Source: Camelus bactrianus (taxonomy: Eukaryota; Chordata; Mammalia; Artiodactyla; Camelidae). Taken from it: a stretch of 64,000 bases of DNA. Below are positions 34,144 to 46,030 of this stretch, one piece after another; position 1 is the stretch's first letter, and each line of letters begins with the position of its first letter. The notes beneath the pieces were generated by a model. The model was not told the DNA's origin. It was given only the letters and a program-made list of their open reading frames with translations, and did not search any database. Location: assembly GCF_048773025.1 (NCBI RefSeq), contig NC_133559.1, positions 24,520,501 through 24,584,500 of the forward strand. The letters are read 5' to 3'. Made by a program: the position numbers and the translations under genes.

Positions 34144-34345
34144 CCTCAGAGAAGTCAGCACAGAAAGGAGCCCTGTGAATGTGAAGGATTTGTGAAGAGC
34201 TTCCGTTAGTGGCGCCAGCTTTACTGTACATCAGTGATTTCAAACTGGTGAAGACACTTGCAAGTTAAAAGGTGGGAAGGCCTGTCTTTTGTTTAACATG
34301 AGCAAGTTCACAGTGACAAGAAACCTCATAAATGTCAAGAGCTTA
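34144..34345 (+). pseudogene. C2H2 zinc-finger pseudogene fragment
   Basis: From 34144 the codons read PQRSQHRKEPCECEGFVKSFR, which lines up with the usual finger-linker form HQRSHTGKKPCECEECGKSF. After a frame change, FTVHQ-stop-FQTGED (about 34220-34253) matches FTVHQRFQTGEK, and in another frame HSDKKPHKCQEL (about 34309-34344) matches the linker HTGEKPHKCQEC. At least one metal-binding Cys is changed to Phe, one His to Gln, a stop replaces an Arg, and two frame changes separate the pieces. It is a dead copy of a Kruppel-type zinc-finger gene, probably a retrocopy, since no introns or splice sites are seen. The parent gene is unknown. Confidence 0.65.
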
Positions 34346-36140
34346 GGGGAATAAAGTGTGTTTAGGGAGGCAGAAGGGCTGGAGTGGGTAAGCAGAGTGT
34401 GTACTTCTCACTCACTAGTTCTCAGGCTCTTTTGCATTCAGCAGTTTACAGATTACCCAGGATACTAAAATGTATTTTTACCCTGGCGTTTGACACAGAT
34501 TTTGATACAGCAAATTCTTTTCCACTGAAAATGGGATGCTTTCCTAAGGCACATGAACATCACGTCTAAAGCACCCATTTCCAGATTTAGAAGAACCTGG
34601 AAAAAGCTATTTTCCTCTGGTGACACTATCCAGATTTTAATTTATTCATCAAAAATAGATTTTTCAAATTTAACGTACAAAAAAGCATGATTTGCTGAAT
34701 TATGAAAAGGAAATTACTTCTTCAGATCATAGGGTCTTTGCATGTAAACAATACAGGGACGTGTGTTCACTGGCCACATGAACTAGAACTACTAAAATTT
34801 CATTTTCAGTGTAAATATAACCTACATGAATTCAACATTTAAAAAAAAAACCATCAGATACCTTTCAAGAATACTGTTAAATAGGGCGAAAGCTGAACAG
34901 TGGACAGCATTTTTGTGACACACAGGTTTATGGGAGAAAACATGTCTCTACTGCAGCGTGTTGTCTGCGGGGGACAGCACAAAGGTGGGTGGAGAACCCT
35001 GTCCAACCTGGTGGTTGCATTTCTTTGACATTCCAGTAGAGTTCATGCTCTCGTGTCCAAGTGGGCAAAGCAAAGTTGGAGCCTCAGTGAGCAAGAATAC
35101 TTGTTTGCAGGTGGCATCAGAAACATGATCATAAAGCTGGTTTAGTTAGGAAGTGCGAACATTCTTAAGTCCACACTTTCTCAATTCTTAAAGGGTTCAC
35201 ATTGAACTGGCAGATTCAAAACCAAATTTCTGGTAACTAACCCAAAGCTGCATCTTCAGGCCTCTGTTTTTTCATATTATGACAAAATCTTAAAATTACC
35301 TCATGGTCTTACTTAAGAATCTCTGGATTTTTAAAAAACTGGCTGTGATAAGTAAATTTGTTTCATTGTCATGGAGTCCTCAAAACCTAGAACCAATTGT
35401 TAAATGTCCTTAAGATTGCAATTTCACATAGCATGCCTTTGACACAAGTTAGCAAGCCTTAGGGAAGAATGTATCAGAAGTCTTTTAGAGTCAAAGTTAG
35501 CTATGCAGAAATTTCATGTTTATGTAAATAAAGAAGTCAAACAAAAAAATTTTAAATAACACCACCAAAAGAAGAAATCAAATTGGAAAAACCTTGAGGA
35601 AGAGCCAACTTTGCACCTGTCTTCCTAAGTTTATTGGCCCAACTGATAAAAATTTGAGGAAATTTTGAAGAAAATGAATATTAGAAAGCAAAATATACTC
35701 TCTAGGGCATTCATAAAATTATTGGAAAGGAGAATTCTTTTAATCAGAATTATTAGAGGATATTGATTATTCAAGTCTTAGCTTTAACTCTGACCTTCTC
35801 TGTTAAATTAGCCTGAATTCTAACTTTATGTATAAACTAATGAGGACTCACTTTTTATTCCCAAGGCATTTACTATTAGGAGTTTCTAGATAATTTATGA
35901 AGTATTTTCAAGATGCTAGAATCGTCTATAAAACTACAGGGTAGTAATGATAATATTGAAAGAAGGGGAAATGAAAGTAATGAAGATCTCATATTACAAG
36001 AAACATATTCCATTTTTCAGATAATAGATTTTAAAATGTTGATAAATAATGACTGTGTGTGGTAGCATTCAGCATTTAGATTGGCTATTAAATTTTTATG
36101 TATAAAAGTATATGTGATATATATTGTTCACTGTATTTAA
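34346..36140. other. Intronic sequence; possible 3' UTR of the zinc-finger retrocopy
   Basis: Nothing named. An AATAAAGAAGTCAAACAAAAAA stretch near 35527-35550 (described as a signal plus A-rich run) could be the polyadenylated end of the retrocopied transcript, but this is speculative. Confidence 0.3.
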
Positions 36141-36406
36141 ACTTTTTAGCTTGATGTAGTCCCATTTCTTTATTTTTGCTTTTGTTTCCTTTGCCTAAGG
36201 AGACAGAGCCAAAAAATACTACTAAGAAAAATGTCAAAGAGCATGGTGCCTGTGTTTCTTCTAAGAGTTTTATGGTTTTGGGTCTTACTTTTAAATCTTT
36301 AATCTATTCTGAGTTTATTTTGTATGTGGTGTGAAAAAGTACCCCAGTTTGAATCTTTTGCATATAGCTGTCCTGACTTCCCAGCACCATTTATTGAAGA
36401 GGCTGC
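36141..36406 (-). mobile_element. L1 ORF2 fragment, minus strand
   Basis: Reversed L1 ORF2 text: TTAGCTTGATGTAGTCCCAT, TTTGCTTTTGTTTCCTTTGC, GTTTTATGGTTTTGGGTCTT, TCTATTCTGAGTTTATTTTG and CCAGCACCATTTATTGAAGA. Truncated at both ends. Confidence 0.85.
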
Positions 36407-37699
36407 AAATGGCATTAAATAAATAAACAATGCCGTTCTGGGGCTGCCGGCTGCTAGTGGGTGAGGCTGGTCCTGGTATGGCACTAAAGCCATCTTTATT
36501 TCACTCTTAGGAGCTAGATTTAGATTAGCAGTTAAAACTTTTTTTTTTAAAGAGGAAATCAATTTTCAGTTCTAAGTCAAGGTGCCAAAGCACAATTTCT
36601 GCTAAATTATGAGTGAACCTTTAGATTCTTGATTTGCTGTTTTATCTTCCTCCCCATCCTCATCCTGGTCCGATAGAGATTAATTCAGTTTTGTGAAAGG
36701 TGAGTCCAAGGCAGTGCTTCCCATCTGGTTGTGCAAATTATGTGTTGCCCAGCAACTAAGGGGTCCATGTCAGTTAATTGTCATTGTTGATTTGTCATTA
36801 TTTCATAATATGTCCAGCAGGTGGCAGTAAAGTGTCTTAAATAAAGGATTCCTTTTCTGATTCAGTTAAGTCATTTGTATAGGCTATTGTCAGGGTTGCT
36901 GTAAATCCAGAAGACCTGGGAAGAAGAAATGAAGGAGGTCAGTATTTAGCTGTGGACCAGCTACTTGCTAAGTTTAGAAAGCTGTATCTTATGTGTTAAT
37001 ATTTAGGTTAATCTAACAAACTTTTAAACTTTTTTTTTAAACTTAAATAAAATTCGTTCTCTCCTTCAAGTTTACTATATACTTTTATAACAATCTGGAA
37101 GGTCAGGCTAGAATTTTCAGATTTTGTCCCATGTCACAAGAGGCCCCACAGACATACATGTGGACAGCCAGGCTGGTACATTCAAGCTCTGTCAGGGTTG
37201 GTGTCCCCCCAAACCCAAGTAGAGTCCTCTAAAATGTGATGCCCAGGTGAGGGGCCTCTCCTGACCAGTCCTAAGGCAATAGTAATCTTAGTAAACCACT
37301 ATGGTGGTTGGAGAATTGGGTGAGAATGATAATGAGTGGCAAAAACAGTCAGGAATGGTTTTTAGATTCACTAGGACTTCTGGGGAGGAACTCAGTGGGC
37401 TGAACATAAGCATGTAATTGTGTTCCTTCCAGAAACCCCATTATAAGTATAGTAATGGGATATTCTTTTAAAGACATGGTCCTTCAAGGATAAGGATAAG
37501 GAGAGTGACAAAGAAGAAAGCAACCACAAAAAATAATCATACATAATAGTAAGTTGAAGGCTGGAAACTAGATGGAGTATGGTGAATGACCTCGCTGACC
37601 TAAGAAAGCCAAATCTTAATCCGGCAATGAAGAAAGCCAAGAACCAACATGATTTTTGCTGCAGAATCTTCAAATAGCTCGGGAATCGATGGCATCAGG
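36407..37699. other. Intronic sequence with one CTCF motif
   Basis: No repeat or exon recognised. Contains the CTCF motif at 36814-36829. Confidence 0.45.
36814..36829 (+). promoter_or_regulatory. Consensus CTCF motif
   Basis: CCAGCAGGTGGCAGTA fits CCASYAGRKGGCRSYV at all 16 positions, in the same orientation as the exonic motif 6 kb upstream. Motif only. Confidence 0.6.
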
Positions 37700-39290
37700 A
37701 ACACGGTGGGAGGTCCCTCGGTCTTCTCCTAGTCTGCAGACCACTGGACAGTTGCTCTTCCCATCCCCACCTCTACCCTGATACAAGACTGCAGGTTAAT
37801 CCTCTGGGGGAAAAAAACTCACGGGTCTCTGGACTGGGGCACACCAGGCAAAATTGAGAGCACAGGGGACTTTACCAAATACAAGGGACTAGAATAAACA
37901 CCTGCACACGGAATAATGAGACTCCTCCGCCTGTCTCCCTCACTGGTCTTTATCCTTCAGGCAAGAGACCAGAAGAGTGCCATCGGGGTGTTAACTAGCC
38001 AAGGGGAGACCTAAGGATGCTGACATTCCCAAGACTAGCAGACACCGAGGGAGAGCCTCCAGCATGAAAGAGAAAGCCAAAGACAAATAAAACTAAAGGC
38101 AAAAGAACTTTGGAGGAACAGAGATAGGCTGGAAGTAGAAAATTTTAAAAAAAATCATTATCCTCAGAGAGAGAAAACATTACATACATGAGACAAGAAC
38201 TGAATGCTCTACAAAGGCAAAGTGCTGCTGTATATTTTAAAAAATGGTAACAGAAATAAAACTCAACAGAAGGTTTAGAAGATGGATTTTTAAAAAAGTT
38301 TCTTCTGTACAGCACAGGGAACTATATTCAATAGCTTGTAATAACCTTTAATGAAAAGGAATATGAAAACGAATATATGTATGTATATTCATGACTGGGA
38401 CATTGTGCTGCACACCAGAAATTGACACATTGTAACTGATGGTACTTCAATTAAAAAAAAGAAAAGAAAAGAAAAAAAAGAAGGGTTAGAAGATGAAAAT
38501 GAGGAAATACCCTAGAAAGTAGAGGAAAAAAAATAGAGTGTCAGTCTAGGAAGTCAAAACAGTGAGTTCCAGAAAAAGAAAAACGAGAGGAAATCACTAG
38601 CAAAGTAATTTAAGAAAATGTCCCACAACTAAAGGGGTTACTAAGAGATTCCAGCTTAAAGGGTTACTAAGCACCTATGACAGGGCACATTTTGGGGAAA
38701 TTTTCAGTTTGTGTCTGGTGACAAAGGGGCTGTTTTACAAACTGCCAAAGAAAGGAAAAACGGGTTGCAAACTGAAGATCAGATATCAGAATGGCTTCCT
38801 ATCAGCAATATCAGAAGCTAGAAAACAATAAGGAATGCCCTCAGACTAATGAAGAAATTCAGTGTAGAATTCTATACTTGTCTATAAGCCACTGATCGCA
38901 CATGAAGATAAAATAAAGACATTTTCAGGCATGCAAGGTTAAACAAATCACCTCCTACACATCATTTCTCCTGAAGCTAATGGAATGTATTCTTCACCAA
39001 GAGTGAGCAGGATGTGGGCTGTATTACAGGAGATCCAACACAGAGGAGAGACAGGGGGAGCCCTCAGCAGTTCCACAGCCAGGTACCAGCCGCAGAGTGA
39101 GGACAGCCAGTTCAGACTGGAGCAGTCAGAAGGCTGTCGTGAAGACGTCCACAAGGCGGCACAGTGAATAGAACTGAAACAACAGGACGTGAATTTGGGA
39201 TTGAATTAACAATGAGGACGTAGAAACCTAAGTAAATGAATAATCAGACTGTGACTAAAGCCAGTTTCCATGCTTGATCAGTACCAGTGG
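37700..39290 (+). mobile_element. Ancient L1M/HAL1-type LINE, interrupted by a younger L1
   Basis: The right part matches the well-known old L1 text: TATCAGAATGGCTTCCTATC, GAAGCTAGAAAACAATAAGG, TAGAATTCTATACTTGTC and AAAGACATTTTCAGGCATGC, then TCTCCTGAAGCTAATGGAAT. The left part has TTATCCTCAGAGAGAGAAAA and GAGACAAGAACTGAATGCTC, which also fit L1M. A separate L1 tail sits inside it at 38285-38480. The left edge is approximate. Confidence 0.7.
38285..38480 (+). mobile_element. L1 3'-end insertion nested in the older L1
   Basis: A short 5'-truncated L1 tail: TCTGTACAGCACAGGGAACT, ATATTCAATAGCTTGTAATA, ATGACTGGGACATTGTGCTG, CACACCAGAAATTGACACAT and a poly-A run. This 3' UTR type is usual for cetartiodactyl L1. 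The duplication AAGGTTTAGAAGATG is at 38270-38284 and, with one difference, at 38481-38495. Confidence 0.88.
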
Positions 39291-39689
39291 TGACATCCTC
39301 TGAGACTCGAGGTGATAAGCAACATTGACAAATGGCTTTATGATGAGAACCAGCTTCCTCCCACTTTAGTATTGTAAGTGTTCAGTCCATAAAATGTACT
39401 CTATTTTAGAAGCTAGCTAGATAAGTTAAAACTAAACCAGCACACTTGAGTCATTCCCAGTTACGCCCTCTTTCACAGATTCACTTAACATCCTTCTCCA
39501 GTAACAGACACATTTTAAGGTTTTACTCTATTAGCTGGCTCTAGAACTGACTGTAAAAGTGACGGTGCTCTAGGGCTATCTAATTTCTTCTTCAGCCTTT
39601 TCCAAAAAGCACTTTATTTGCGCTCACTACCTAATAAAGTGTTTCTGTAGCCCGAAGTCTGACTTCATCTGTCACTGAAATTTCCTCCA
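39291..39689. other. Intronic spacer
   Basis: Nothing recognised between the L1M and the next L2. Confidence 0.4.
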
Positions 39690-40800
39690 TCAGAGATGTG
39701 ATAAGTTCGAGAACTGCCGTCCTCTTCACCCTCTAACTCTGTTCCGAGTTAGTGGTAGTGACTTCCCTCCCCTCTTTGGAGCTCCCTGTTCCTAACCTGG
39801 TTGACTGTCCTGCTATCTGTTGTCCTTCTCCCGCGCTGTGCCTCCTCTGTTTCCCTCTCTGTAAGCGCAGGTGTGCAGGTGTCTGAAGGTCTAACCGTTA
39901 CCCTTCTTCGCTTGCTTCGTCCTTTCTCTGTAGATGACCTCACCTATTTTCATGTTTCCAAATATCACCTTGATGCCACCAACTTTTAAGTCTTTGTTTC
40001 TGGCTTTAGTTTCTCAGCTCCAGACCTGAATTCCCAACTGGTCAACTGAACACCGCTACCAGAGTGGTCGAAACTAAAGCTGTTATCTTTGGGTAGTTCC
40101 TTTCTTCATCCCCTCCCCCCCCCCCCACCCTCATGTGACTGCTGCTTCTGTTAATAAGACCACCGTCCTTCTAATCCTCCTAACATGATGTGACTCAGTT
40201 GTTTTTGCCTAAATATCATTGTAGCTACCCATCAGTCTCTTCTTGTCTCTATTTTCTTCCTTCTCTGTTACTCTTTTCACTGCTTGTTTGGCATTATTGC
40301 CTTAAAAGTCACATCCATTCTTTGATTAGGAAGCTTCATTATCATTATTTCACTGGTGAGGATACAAATATTGTATCAGAGACTGAGATGCAGGGTAGCA
40401 GGACTTGTCTTGTGAGCCTCTCTCCAGTACCTCTGGTTTTTAGTATTTAATAAACTGACTTGAGCAAGGAAAACAAACAAAGTCACATTACTTTACTTGT
40501 TTAAACACTTTGACTGGATCTCCGTTATCTATAGCTAAAATCCAGATGTGCAGTGACATTGGCGGGCCTCGTCTTCTGACCCACACTTGGCTCTCTGATG
40601 TCATCTTTCTTTACCCACCGCAGGGACTCTCATTCCCCCGGGCATCCTCATATGTGGGCTTTGACATGTCAGGCCATCTACCTGGATTGTCTGGCTCTGT
40701 TCTCTCACTCCACCCCTCACCCTCCGTGTTTGATAATCCTGTTTGTCCTGAGGCCCAGTCAGATATCACCTTTGGCAATTGTTTCCTTCATTTCACTAAT
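39690..40800 (+). repeat. L2 LINE fragments
   Basis: 39960-40060 matches the L2 text around CAGCTCCAGACCTGAATTCC, CAACTGGTCAACTGAACACC; 40300-40330 and 40490-40800 continue with TTTGACTGGATCTCCGTTAT, GGCGGGCCTCGTCTTCTGAC and TCAGATATCACCTTTGGCAA. A C-rich run at 40110-40130 lies between them. Confidence 0.6.
40110..40130 (-). other. C-run; G-quadruplex potential on minus strand
   Basis: CCCC T, twelve Cs, A, CCC: read on the minus strand it supplies four or more G tracts with short loops. It is also a likely sequencing and replication slippage site. Confidence 0.55.
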
Positions 40801-41726
40801 CAGATTTCGAAACATTTATCTTTGATAAACAGCTTTTTTTTTTTTTTTTTTTACCTCTCATACTGAATGCAAGTCCTTAGCTTTTATCAAGTTGTTGGTA
40901 TGTGTCGTCTTTACCAGACTGGAACCTCTTAGTGGCCAGAACTGCTGTCCTGACGTCGTTTTTGCCACAGCAACTAGCAGGTTGTCACGTGCAGGTTGAG
41001 CGAGTGACTGATTGTTGAGCACGTGATTGATGTGGGACACAGTAGAGAAGCCCTTGCTTGACTTTTTCAGGTGGGGCACTTCCAAGTGAAGAATAATCTT
41101 AGATGTGGGAAGGTTTTTTTTTTTTTGCCCCTGCAGGGAAAACCACATCCACTTCAGAGAAATATTTTAGGAACAAAATTAGAGAATTAATATCATTGTG
41201 TGGCCACAAAGACTGTAAACTGTTATTACAGTTACCAGTGTTGGTTCTGATAAGTGCCTAGTTGCTATGTGCCACTGTCCAAGTTACCAGGTCACAGCAT
41301 CCAGTGTGCCTGGTTGCAAATGTCAGATCTGAAGTCTCAGACGGCTGCTGCCTGATTCAGTAACCACAGCTGTGTCAGTGAGCGTGGCATCTGTGCTTTA
41401 CTTCTAAGATTTTGTTAGTAGTAAATAGCTTTTAGTAACTATTTTCTTGTTCCTATACAGAAAGGTAAGGGAAAATAAGTTCTTTTAATGAAAGAAAGTG
41501 ATCTTTTATTTTATTTTTTTTTATTTTCATTTGTTTTTGCTGCATTTCAGGTTGATAGCATCATTTGGCGTTTAGGTTAAGAGATTAATTAGTATATCAT
41601 AATCACAAGAGCAGATTTGGCAATTGTTTCACAGATAAGGAGTTTACTGCTGCAGGAAAGGAACTGCATGTTGGTGACCGAAACTCTCCATTCTCTCTGG
41701 AAGGCCTGCCTTTATCAGAGGCAGCC
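40801..41726. other. Intronic sequence, nothing recognised
   Basis: T runs at 40833-40852 and 41117-41128. No exon or named repeat. Confidence 0.4.
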
Positions 41727-41822
41727 GTGGGGCAGTGGAAATGGCAAAGGCTTTGAAGTTGCCTTAACTGGATTCAGATTCTCATCATTAACTCTCAGGG
41801 TCAACTTCCTTATCTGATGAGA
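41727..41822 (+). repeat. MIR-like fragment
   Basis: GGGGCAGTGGAAATGGCAAAG, then GCTTTGAAGTTGCC and CTGGATTCAGATTCTC follow the tRNA-derived head of MIR in forward orientation. Confidence 0.5.
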
Positions 41823-43511
41823 TTTTTATTATGATTTGAAAGAAGAATGCAAGACCAACAACATAAATTTTGATTTGAGACAACCTTCAGTTCTCTCAGA
41901 CTCTTATGAAACCATGGAACCAGTGAGATAATAGAGTAAGTGTTATGTTTCTCATTTTGCTTGGACAGGTTTAAATCAACCCAGTAAAACAAATGTGAGG
42001 TGTGACGTCTTAGGAAGCATCCTGTCTCTGTATCTCATGACTTTACTCATGTTGTTTCCATTTTCACTTGCACAGTTTGGCAAATTCCTTTCTTCTAAAG
42101 TACAGTCATAATTCACCATCCTGTTATGTAACTTGAGGTAGAAAGATGGGGGTGGAGTTGTTTATAATACATCTTAAGATTTATTTTTGAGACTTGATCT
42201 AGGTTCTTGGCTGCCAAAGAACCTTTTCCAAAAGGAAAAATATATGATTCAGATAAGTTGGGCAAAATTGTGTAAACATTGCTAAACATTGCTTACATCA
42301 GTTGTGTGTGCGCGGCCTCTCTCTCTCTTTCTCCCCCCTCCCTTTTGGAGGGGCAGGGGAGGTGGGGCAGCAGAATTGGCTAAGCTATTTACCAAAGCCT
42401 TTTTAGTTTATATTTCAAACAGGAGGATTTATAAACCAGGCTGGTGGAAAATCTAGTTGAGTTTGTGTCCAAAACAGACTGGATGGAGCTGCCTCCAGGG
42501 AGGAGGCTGTTGTGTTAAGCACCTTGTAGGCACTCACCTGCCATCTCATTTCTCTAGTGACGTTACTCAAGAAAGGAAGCGCCCAAGCTTCTCATGAAGC
42601 TGCTGTGTTTGCTGAGTTGTTCTGACGACTTGCTTCTCTCTGAAATGTGCAGCCTGTTTCTTTTCTGTTGTCTTCAGAAATTTGTGCATTAAAATTTTTT
42701 TTCCCATTTTGATTGATACTTAGTATATCACAGCAGGAAATTCCCATCCATCTCATTTTTTTCCTTCTGCTTACAAAATAATGTTTGGTTTGCCTGTCCT
42801 TGGCATGGTCTTTCTAACTCTAGAGAGTAGAGAATAATAGGAAAAATCCAAGGTAGAAAAGAGTGAAAAGAAGATGAATTCATAGGATAAGAGGGAAGTA
42901 AAAGAGACTGAATTAGAAAGGACTGTAATAAAAATTATTACTTTATCTCAGTTCATTTCTTCAACTTAAAGGCCTTTGGGTTTTTTTCTCTCTGACTTTA
43001 ATCAGGGTAGTGCCATCAAAGAGTCAACAACATATTTAAATGAAGCTTTTGTGATTAAGGTTTAAAAGTAGGAATTGCAGGGAAGTATTCAGATGTATGT
43101 GTTAGGAACTAGAGGAGCTAGGGAGGAGGGCCAGTGAAATAATACATTGGGAGTGACTGAAAATAAAAAGGAAAATATATTTAAAAGCAGAATATCATTA
43201 GCAGTGTGCATAACAGATACAAATAGCTGTGGGAATAGCCACTAAAATCTAGAATGTTCCACAGTGATAGGTGAGCCTCCCAAAAAAGAAACCGCATGCA
43301 AAATAGGAGGAGAAAATTTAGCCTCTTCTAATAATGTTTGACCTCAGTGATGTAGCATAGGGTTATTGGTAAAGATGAGCTTTTATAACTAAATGTGTTT
43401 CTTCGGTTAGTAAATTAGAATGATACTCAAATTTTCATAAGCTTTCCTGAGGCTTAGCAATGAATTTTACTGCTCTGTTGTATTTATGCCTAAGTAATAC
43501 ATTTCAGTGTA
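41823..43511. other. Intronic sequence, one pyrimidine tract
   Basis: A CT-rich tract (42316-42346) is followed by a G-rich stretch. The 7-base arms CCCCTCC (42335-42341) and GGAGGGG (42347-42353) are complementary. Nothing else recognised. Confidence 0.4.
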
Positions 43512-43828
43512 GTGCTTATCTTAGTCACTTCTCGCTGCTGGAATAGAGTGCCGTGGACCGGTTGGTTTAAACAGCAAGCAGATTTGATGTCTGCTAAGGG
43601 TCCTCTTCTGGGTTACAGACTGCCAACTTCTTCTATCCTCACATGGTGGGGAGAGGGCATGGGAGCTCTCTGGGGTCCCTTTTACAAGGGCACCAATCCT
43701 ATTCATGAGAGCTCCACCCTCATCACCTAATGACATCCTGAAGGCCCCACCCCCTAATACCACCTCATGGGAGTTAGGAATTCAACACATGAATTTTGGA
43801 GGGACACCAGCATTTAGTCCATTGCAGT
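43512..43828 (-). mobile_element. LTR-like / medium-reiteration fossil, reversed copy
   Basis: The sequence begins TTAGTCACTTCTCGCTGCTGG and ends TTTTGGAGGGACACCAGCAT, with TCCTCACATGGTGGGGAGAG and ATTCATGAGAGCTCCACCCT inside. It matches a very common old eutherian retroelement family that I cannot name with confidence. An ancient, broken copy. Confidence 0.5.
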
Positions 43829-44325
43829 ACTGTCGCCACGCCATCTTATAAATATTGTAAGACCCTTACTGCAGGACCAGTTTGATGTAATGATAATGTC
43901 CAGGCGAACTGAATAATGTCCTTCTAACGAACATTTCTTCTCTATTTTGAATGAAACTTAAAAATTGCCAAACTCTTTTTAAAATTTAAGTATTTGTATA
44001 TATCCAGGTTGCGGTCATTGAGACCTCTTAATAGTTTTGCAAAAGCACGCTATTATTCTAGTATCGGTTTGCATTAGAAGGTGGATTCTTGAGGCTAGTA
44101 AGTCTTCTTAAATTAGAAACTAGATGTCAGAGAACTATTAAAATACCATGGAGACTGTAATTAATAGCATCATAATTTGTTTTTGAATCTGAAGACATAA
44201 CAGGCAGGAAGATAGACAACCTGACAGATTCTTGTAGCTACAAAAACAGCACAGAAAGTCCAACGGGAGTATCCAGTACAAAATCCAGCAGGAAGAACAA
44301 AGTGTATACCGGCGTAGTGAATTGA
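43829..44325. other. Spacer between two related fossils
   Basis: Unique-looking AT-rich sequence, nothing recognised. Confidence 0.4.
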
Positions 44326-44760
44326 GGGTGGTCTTCAGAAAGATATGTCCACGGCCTAATCTTCAGAACCTGTGGATGTGACTTCATGTGGGACAAGGGT
44401 CTTTGCAGAAGTAATTGAATGAAGGATCTCTAGATGAGACCATCCTGGATTATCTGGAGGGGTTCTAAATACAATGACAAGTGTCCTTATAAGAGAGAGA
44501 AGAGAGGAAGACACAGGCGCAGAGGAGAAAGCTTTGTGGAGCAAAAGCAAGGATTGGAGTTATGTAGACACGAGCCAAAAAAGTGCCCGAAGCTACCAGA
44601 AGCTGGAAGAAGCAAGGAAGGATTCTCCCCTTTGGACTTTGGAAGAAGTGCAGCTTTGCCTACACCTTGACTTTTGAACATGTGGTCTCCAGAAAGCCGT
44701 GAGAGATAATCTTCTGTTGTTCTTAAGCCCCTCAGTTCGTAATAATTTGGTCTAGCATCC
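44326..44760 (+). mobile_element. LTR-like / medium-reiteration fossil, forward copy
   Basis: GGTCTTTGCAGAAGTAATTG, CATCCTGGATTATCTGGAGG, AAGTGTCCTTATAAGAGAGA and GTGGTCTCCAGAAAGCCGTG follow the same broad family type as the reversed copy 500 bp upstream, in opposite orientation. An ancient, broken copy; family name unresolved. Confidence 0.5.
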
Positions 44761-44917
44761 CTGGGAAATGAATACACTTGGTTATTTACTTTTTTCTGAT
44801 AAATTCTTGGATAATTAGTGTGCTGTGTAAGCTTTATCTCACCTCCTGTCATGTTTTTTTAGATACGGTTCCATGAAATGGTTAATTTTAAGTGTGAGTC
44901 TCTGATTCACATATTCA

Positions 44918-45256
44918 GAAATCTGTTGCATTTCTATACACTAACAGCGAAATATCAGAAAGAGAAATTAAGGAAATGATCTCATTTACCATCACATCAA
45001 AAAGAATAAAATACCTGGGAATAAATCTCCCTAAGGAGGCAAATAACCTGTACTCTGAAAACCATAAGGCGCTGATGAAAGAAACAGGTGGGAAGATATA
45101 CTGTGTTCTTGAGTTGGAAGAACCAATATTGTTAAAATGGCCACACTACCCAAGGTAATCTCCAGATTCAGTGCAATCCTGTCAAATTACCAGTGGCATT
45201 TTTCACAGAACTAGAACAAATAATTAAAAAATTTATATGGAAACACAGAAGATTCT
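44918..45256 (+). mobile_element. L1 ORF2 fragment (middle region)
   Basis: TTGCATTTCTATACACTAAC, AGAGAAATTAAGGAAATGAT, AAAATACCTGGGAATAAATC, AATGGCCACACTACCCAAGG and TTTATATGGAAACACAGAAG are unmistakable L1 ORF2. In the frame at 44976-45158, ISFTITSKRIKYLGINLPKE is visible. Truncated at both ends. Confidence 0.92.
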
Positions 45257-45407
45257 GTTTCTTCCTATTTCTTGGTATCACTGATTGCCCCCTCAGTTTT
45301 CTCTCTATATTTTTGGAATAAAAGTAAAGAATAGTTACAAATGTGAAGAAGCAAGAAGTGTGACCAGGTAGACATAACGAAGATGAAACAGCGAAAGAGG
45401 TGCTGTG

Positions 45408-45500
45408 TTATCCTTGTTTTGTAGATAAGAATACTGATGCCAGAGGAGTGGCAGAACCGAATTTAAGCCCAAATATGTGTGACTTAAAATCCACTTTTTT
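45408..45500 (-). repeat. MIR-like fragment
   Basis: TTTTGTAGATAAGAATACTG, GTGGCAGAACCGAATTTAAG fit the reversed MIR core. Short. Confidence 0.45.
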
Positions 45501-45699
45501 TGTGGTGCTTCCCCATCATTTTGTACAAATCGCAATTACTGATCAGCTATTTCTGGTTTAAAAATGACTTAAAATACTGACAGGCAGCTGTGGGAGCTTG
45601 TCTCTCTTCTCTTCCTCTTCCCAACTAGATTTTTTTCCTGCTTCAAAGCCTTACAGAGTGACTGACTTAGCAAATTACCTTTCCTTATGGAGTTATCTT

Positions 45700-46030
45700 T
45701 TTATTCATCATATACACTTAAAAATTGTTCCTGTTATGTGCCACACAGTGTTCTGGCCTGTGCGAACAAAGCATTCAGAATAGTCAGCAGTGCAGACCAA
45801 AGCCCATGTCTTCATGGAGCTTACATTCTGGTAGGAGCAGACTGACAAAAAGAAACAGCTCCACATTATGCCATGTAGTGATGAACGCAATGGAGAAAAA
45901 GTGAGATCGGGTAATGGAGCAAGGGAGTGCTATGGGTGAGAAAGGGTCCGGGGAACATTACTCCATATGAGATAGATGATCAGAGAAAAATCTCACAATT
46001 TAAGAGACATTTGGTGAAGACTTGAAGGAA
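45700..46030 (-). repeat. L2 LINE 3' end, minus strand
   Basis: TTATGTGCCACACAGTGTTC, TCATGGAGCTTACATTCTGG and AAGACTTGAAGGAAAAGTTC match reversed L2. Confidence 0.7.

Noticed and set aside
44487-44852. 121-codon minus-strand open frame
   Set aside because: It lies largely over a fossil repeat and carries no recognisable protein family.
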